Shown here: in pieces, positions 61,632-64,000 of the stretch
Numbering within the stretch: the first letter of the stretch is position 1
Layout of the letters: each line of letters starts with the position of its first letter
Source: Rothia gullae
Lineage (GTDB): Bacteria; Actinomycetota; Actinomycetes; Actinomycetales; Micrococcaceae
NCBI RefSeq assembly: GCF_024294905.1
Contig: NZ_JANCOC010000003.1
Location: 145,966-209,965 of the forward strand
Length of the DNA stretch: 64,000 bases
Reading direction: 5' to 3'
The notes under the pieces: generated by a model
Seen by the model: only the letters and a program-made list of their open reading frames with translations
Told to the model about the DNA's origin: nothing
Databases searched by the model: none
Position numbers and translations under genes: made by a program

Positions 61632-61651
61632 CTTAGGGCATGCTTAGGTGC
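61632..61651. promoter_or_regulatory. Weak iron-box-like element before entB
   Basis: CTTAGGGCATGCTTAGG contains a direct repeat CTTAGG and matches the DtxR consensus at about 11 of 19 positions. It lies about 150 bases before the entB start, downstream of a TTGCAC -35 candidate on the minus strand. It shares CTTAGG-N2-ATGCT with the element upstream of the IdeR/DtxR gene. Confidence 0.35.
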
Positions 61652-61671
61652 AAGGTATATATGAGCCTTAA

Positions 61672-61733
61672 CAAAAATGCTTCCCCACCCGCACCCCCGT
61701 TGACAGCACAACGGGCGGAACGGGCAGGGAAGC
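61672..61733 (-). terminator. Terminator of the RclA-like reductase gene
   Basis: On the minus strand GCTTCCC...GCCCG pairs with CGGGT.GGGGAAGC and is followed by ATTTTTG. Confidence 0.75.
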
Positions 61734-61790
61734 ACTCAGACAAGCAGAAACGCTATACGAACCGCGAATCCAGACGCGATTCTAGTTCAA

Positions 61791-63200
61791 CTAATTTACG
61801 GGCGCCGCGACGGCAAGAACCTCATTCAGACCCTCAGTGATTGAGGGGTGAGTGTAAATCTCATCGCGCAGCTGCGAAGCAGTAATGCCGTGGCGCATCG
61901 CCAGAGCCACCAGGTTAATAACCTCCATGGACTCGATTACCAGCAGCTGGGCACCCAGAATCTGGTCGGTCTGCGCGTCAATCACGAACTTCATGATGCC
62001 GCGCGGGTTCTCCTGGGTCTTCGCGCGCGGCATCGCGGCAACCGCGGCAACCGGCTTCGAAGCGACCTTCACCTTGTGGCCAGCTTCGATTGCCTCACGC
62101 TCGGTCAGGCCCACGGAAGACAGCGGCGGGTTCATGTAAATGGTCGCAGCCACTGCCTTGCGATCCTTGGTGGAGCGGGAACCGTCACCGACCAGCTGGG
62201 AGAGCACCACGCGGTAGTCATCCATGGAGATGTAGGTGAACTGCGGGCCGCCGTTCACGTCACCGAGCGCGAAAATGTTCGGCACGGTGCTGCGCAGGTG
62301 CTCATCCACGACAATTGCGCCGCGGTCGTTGATTTCGATGCTGGTGTTCTCCAGACCCAGGCCCTCGGTGGCGGGCTTGCGGCCGGTCGCAACCATCACG
62401 TAGTCCACTTCCAGCTCCCGGGTAGCGCCCTCGGAGTCGAGGTAGGTCACGGTCACCGAGTCAGCGCCGTCCTTGAAGGACTGCACGCGCACGCCGGTAT
62501 GAGCGGCAATATCCTGGTCTGCGATAATCTCGCGGGCAACCTGGGCAACATCCTCGTCGTAGCGGCCGAAGAGGGCGGGTACGCCATCCAGAATGGTCAC
62601 CTCGGTACCGTAGGAGGAGAAAATACCGGCAAACTCAATACCGATGGGGCCGCCACCGATAATGCCCAAGCGCTTGGGGCGCGGGGTGAGCTTCTGTAGC
62701 TCCGTGGAGGTGAGCACACGCTCAGATTCGCGGATACCCTCAATCGGCGGGATAGCCGACACGGCACCGGTGTTGATGATGAAGTAGTCGGCGGTAACAC
62801 GCAGGGTATCCTCGCCCGCGGTGACCTCAACCTCGGTGTCGGAGATGAAACGTGCGTGACCGTCAATGAGCTTAGCGGTCTCGTTGGACAGCAGGATCTC
62901 GCGGTTCTTGGCGCGCATCATGCCGGTCAGCTTGTCCCGGAAGACCACGGAGGATTCGTAAGCGGCGTCTGCTTCTTCAAGGGTGTGCTCACCGCTGGCG
63001 CGGAACTCGTCGGCGCGGTGTACGAGCGCCTTGGTGGGTACGCAACCGATGTTGATGCAGGTGCCGCCGTACATGCCGGTGGACTGTTCGATGAGGGCAA
63101 CGTTCTTGCCGGTCTTGGCGTATGCGCCGGCGAGGGTCTTGCCGCCCTTGCCGAAGCCGATGACGACCATATCAAAGTGCAGCTGAGCGGGGGTGGTCAT
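61791..63200 (-). CDS. rclA: RclA-like FAD disulfide oxidoreductase (probable HOSCN reductase)
   Basis: A 469-residue member of the pyridine nucleotide-disulfide oxidoreductase class I group. The N-terminal FAD motif VVIGFGKGGKTLAGA and YGGTCINIGCVPTKALVH with its redox Cys pair C-x4-C are close to E. coli RclA (which reads IGFGKAGKTLA and GGTCINIGCIPTK from memory). The NAD-binding motif IGGGPIGIEFAG and the dimerisation domain with HPS in YTHPSITEG follow. RclA-type enzymes reduce hypothiocyanous or hypochlorous acid products in host-associated bacteria. MerA-type metal-binding additions are absent. AGGAG precedes the ATG. Divergent from a DinB-like gene. Confidence 0.82.
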   Translation of the reverse strand: MTTPAQLHFDMVVIGFGKGGKTLAGAYAKTGKNVALIEQSTGMYGGTCINIGCVPTKALVHRADEFRASGEHTLEEADAAYESSVVFRDKLTGMMRAKNREILLSNETAKLIDGHARFISDTEVEVTAGEDTLRVTADYFIINTGAVSAIPPIEGIRESERVLTSTELQKLTPRPKRLGIIGGGPIGIEFAGIFSSYGTEVTILDGVPALFGRYDEDVAQVAREIIADQDIAAHTGVRVQSFKDGADSVTVTYLDSEGATRELEVDYVMVATGRKPATEGLGLENTSIEINDRGAIVVDEHLRSTVPNIFALGDVNGGPQFTYISMDDYRVVLSQLVGDGSRSTKDRKAVAATIYMNPPLSSVGLTEREAIEAGHKVKVASKPVAAVAAMPRAKTQENPRGIMKFVIDAQTDQILGAQLLVIESMEVINLVALAMRHGITASQLRDEIYTHPSITEGLNEVLAVAAPVN

Positions 63201-63411
63201 AATATTCTCCTGTGAAATTTAGATGATGATGTCTTCGCAGAGTTCAACGGAAAGAAATAAGTATTATTCCCGCGCGCCACATTTTTTCTTTCAAGACGGC
63301 TCTTTCAGAACGACGAACGCGCGGGCGTAGACTAAAACTACCCGGCTCCCTACAAGAAACCGCCCTAAAGGAAGCCAGCCTACGAGAAGCCAGCACAATC
63401 AGGAGGATTCC

Positions 63412-63918
63412 ATGAACACCCACGATATTCTGCGTGACGCCGCCAGCCGCCCCGGTATCGAAGCCGCCGTAGCCGTCAAGGAGCTATCCCCCGAGGCGCT
63501 CAACGCCCACCCGGGCGGGCACCCGAACTCTATCGCCTGGCTGCTCTGGCACGCCGGACGACAAATGGACATGCAGCTTTCTACCCTGAATGGTCAGCCG
63601 CAGGTCTGGGAGGCTCAGGGCTTCAGGGAACGTTTCAACCTGGGCGAGCTGGGCGACACCATGGGTTACGGCCACACCGCCGAGCAAGCACGCTCCATCG
63701 TGGTGGAGGATTCTGCGCTGCTGGTGGAGTACCTTGTGGCGACCGGCAAGGCGCTCGCGGCCTATGCGCAGACGCTGAGCGAGGCTGATTTGAGCGAGAT
63801 TATTGACCGTTCGTGGACTCCGCCGGTGACTCGCGGTGTGCGTCTGGTCAGCCTGATTGACGACGCAGCGCAGCACGTGGGTCAGGCGGCGTACGTGGCG
63901 GGTATTCTCGCCGCATAG
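63412..63918 (+). CDS. DinB/DUF664-like protein (thiol transferase superfamily)
   Basis: A 168-residue four-helix protein. SIAWLLWHAGRQMDMQ near residue 40-55 and the C-terminal DDAAQHVGQAAYVAG supply His residues at the usual DinB metal positions (H47 and H157 region). The DUF664/mycothiol-maleylpyruvate isomerase-like superfamily often includes bacillithiol or mycothiol transferases, but the thiol and substrate are unknown. AGGAGG is at 63400-63405. The C-terminus is complete, 28 bases before the terminal poly-G. Confidence 0.75.
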   Translation: MNTHDILRDAASRPGIEAAVAVKELSPEALNAHPGGHPNSIAWLLWHAGRQMDMQLSTLNGQPQVWEAQGFRERFNLGELGDTMGYGHTAEQARSIVVEDSALLVEYLVATGKALAAYAQTLSEADLSEIIDRSWTPPVTRGVRLVSLIDDAAQHVGQAAYVAGILAA

Positions 63919-63944
63919 GACTAACGGCAGAACACGGCGGCCGC

Positions 63945-64000
<56 letters not shown>

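Larger units (their letters stand above)
61486..61790. other. Intergenic region with entB promoter and rclA-like terminator
   Basis: This 305-bp spacer contains a weak iron-box-like element (61632-61651) inside the presumed entB promoter and the terminator at 61672-61733. Nothing coding is apparent. Confidence 0.55.

Noticed and set aside
61791-63200. Mercuric reductase or mycothione reductase
   Set aside because: No N-terminal heavy-metal domain or C-terminal Cys pair of MerA; the N-terminal motif order matches RclA better.

Overview
The window looks like a 64-kb piece of a high-GC Gram-positive chromosome from the Micrococcaceae, and the gene set fits an oral or airway Rothia (R. mucilaginosa-like). 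The genus call is an inference from gene content and memory, not from a search. Supporting traits are a LutABC/LldP L-lactate locus, actinobacterial families (DUF3073, DUF3027, sterol-carrier-like protein before purF, WXG100, LAxTG-type sorting signal), an HspR-type HAIR site before clpB, an actinobacterial-style c-di-AMP riboswitch before an NlpC/P60 gene, and many apparently leaderless starts. I see no rRNA, CRISPR array, insertion sequence or phage gene. One tRNA (Arg, anticodon CCU) is present. The last 54 bases are all G, which looks like a contig end or assembly artefact.

Layout. 0-3.7 kb: the 3' part of a Kef/CPA2-type cation:proton antiporter, then a structured leader with an 8-codon ORF ahead of a membrane cytochrome b fused to a sulfite-oxidase-type molybdopterin domain. 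3.7-10.5 kb: lutABC (minus), L-lactate permease (plus) and an LldR-like FCD/GntR regulator, with perfect LldR-type operators before the permease and an IdeR/DtxR-like box before lutA. 10.5-15.1 kb: a lipoprotein / adaptor / ATPase / FtsX-type permease cassette bracketed by two nearly identical 45-bp hairpins. 15.1-23.3 kb: purC, purD, SemiSWEET, asparaginase, SCP-like gene, purF, purM. 23.3-27.8 kb: a small anchored protein, a secreted subtilase and a decayed divergent paralogue. 27.8-33 kb: envelope genes (GT2-GtrA glycosyltransferase, phosphodiester glycosidase, truncated DUF4956 protein, Excalibur surface protein). 33-43.4 kb: sirtuin, clpB, an NAD(P)-binding protein, a HAD phosphatase, dps, a ferritin-like/VIT iron transporter, sucD and sucC. 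43.7-49 kb: PcrA-type helicase, VOC protein, tRNA-Arg, DUF4031-HD protein. 49-55.1 kb: NlpC/P60 with its riboswitch, IdeR/DtxR regulator, DUF3027 protein, two-component system. 55.5-64 kb: orphan WXG100, RNase HI fusion, phosphopantetheinyl transferase, entC-entA-entB for 2,3-dihydroxybenzoate, RclA-like reductase and a DinB-like protein.

Working picture. The genes suit a commensal living on host- and streptococcus-derived lactate, under iron limitation and salivary peroxidase stress. Lactate import and oxidation, 2,3-DHB synthesis, Dps and VIT-ferritin iron handling, and a likely hypothiocyanous-acid reductase lie in one window with an IdeR-type iron regulator. The strongest leads are the structured leader before the cytochrome-molybdoenzyme fusion, the hairpin-bracketed export cassette, the iron-box/lactate connection, and the split siderophore module whose EntB lacks its carrier domain.
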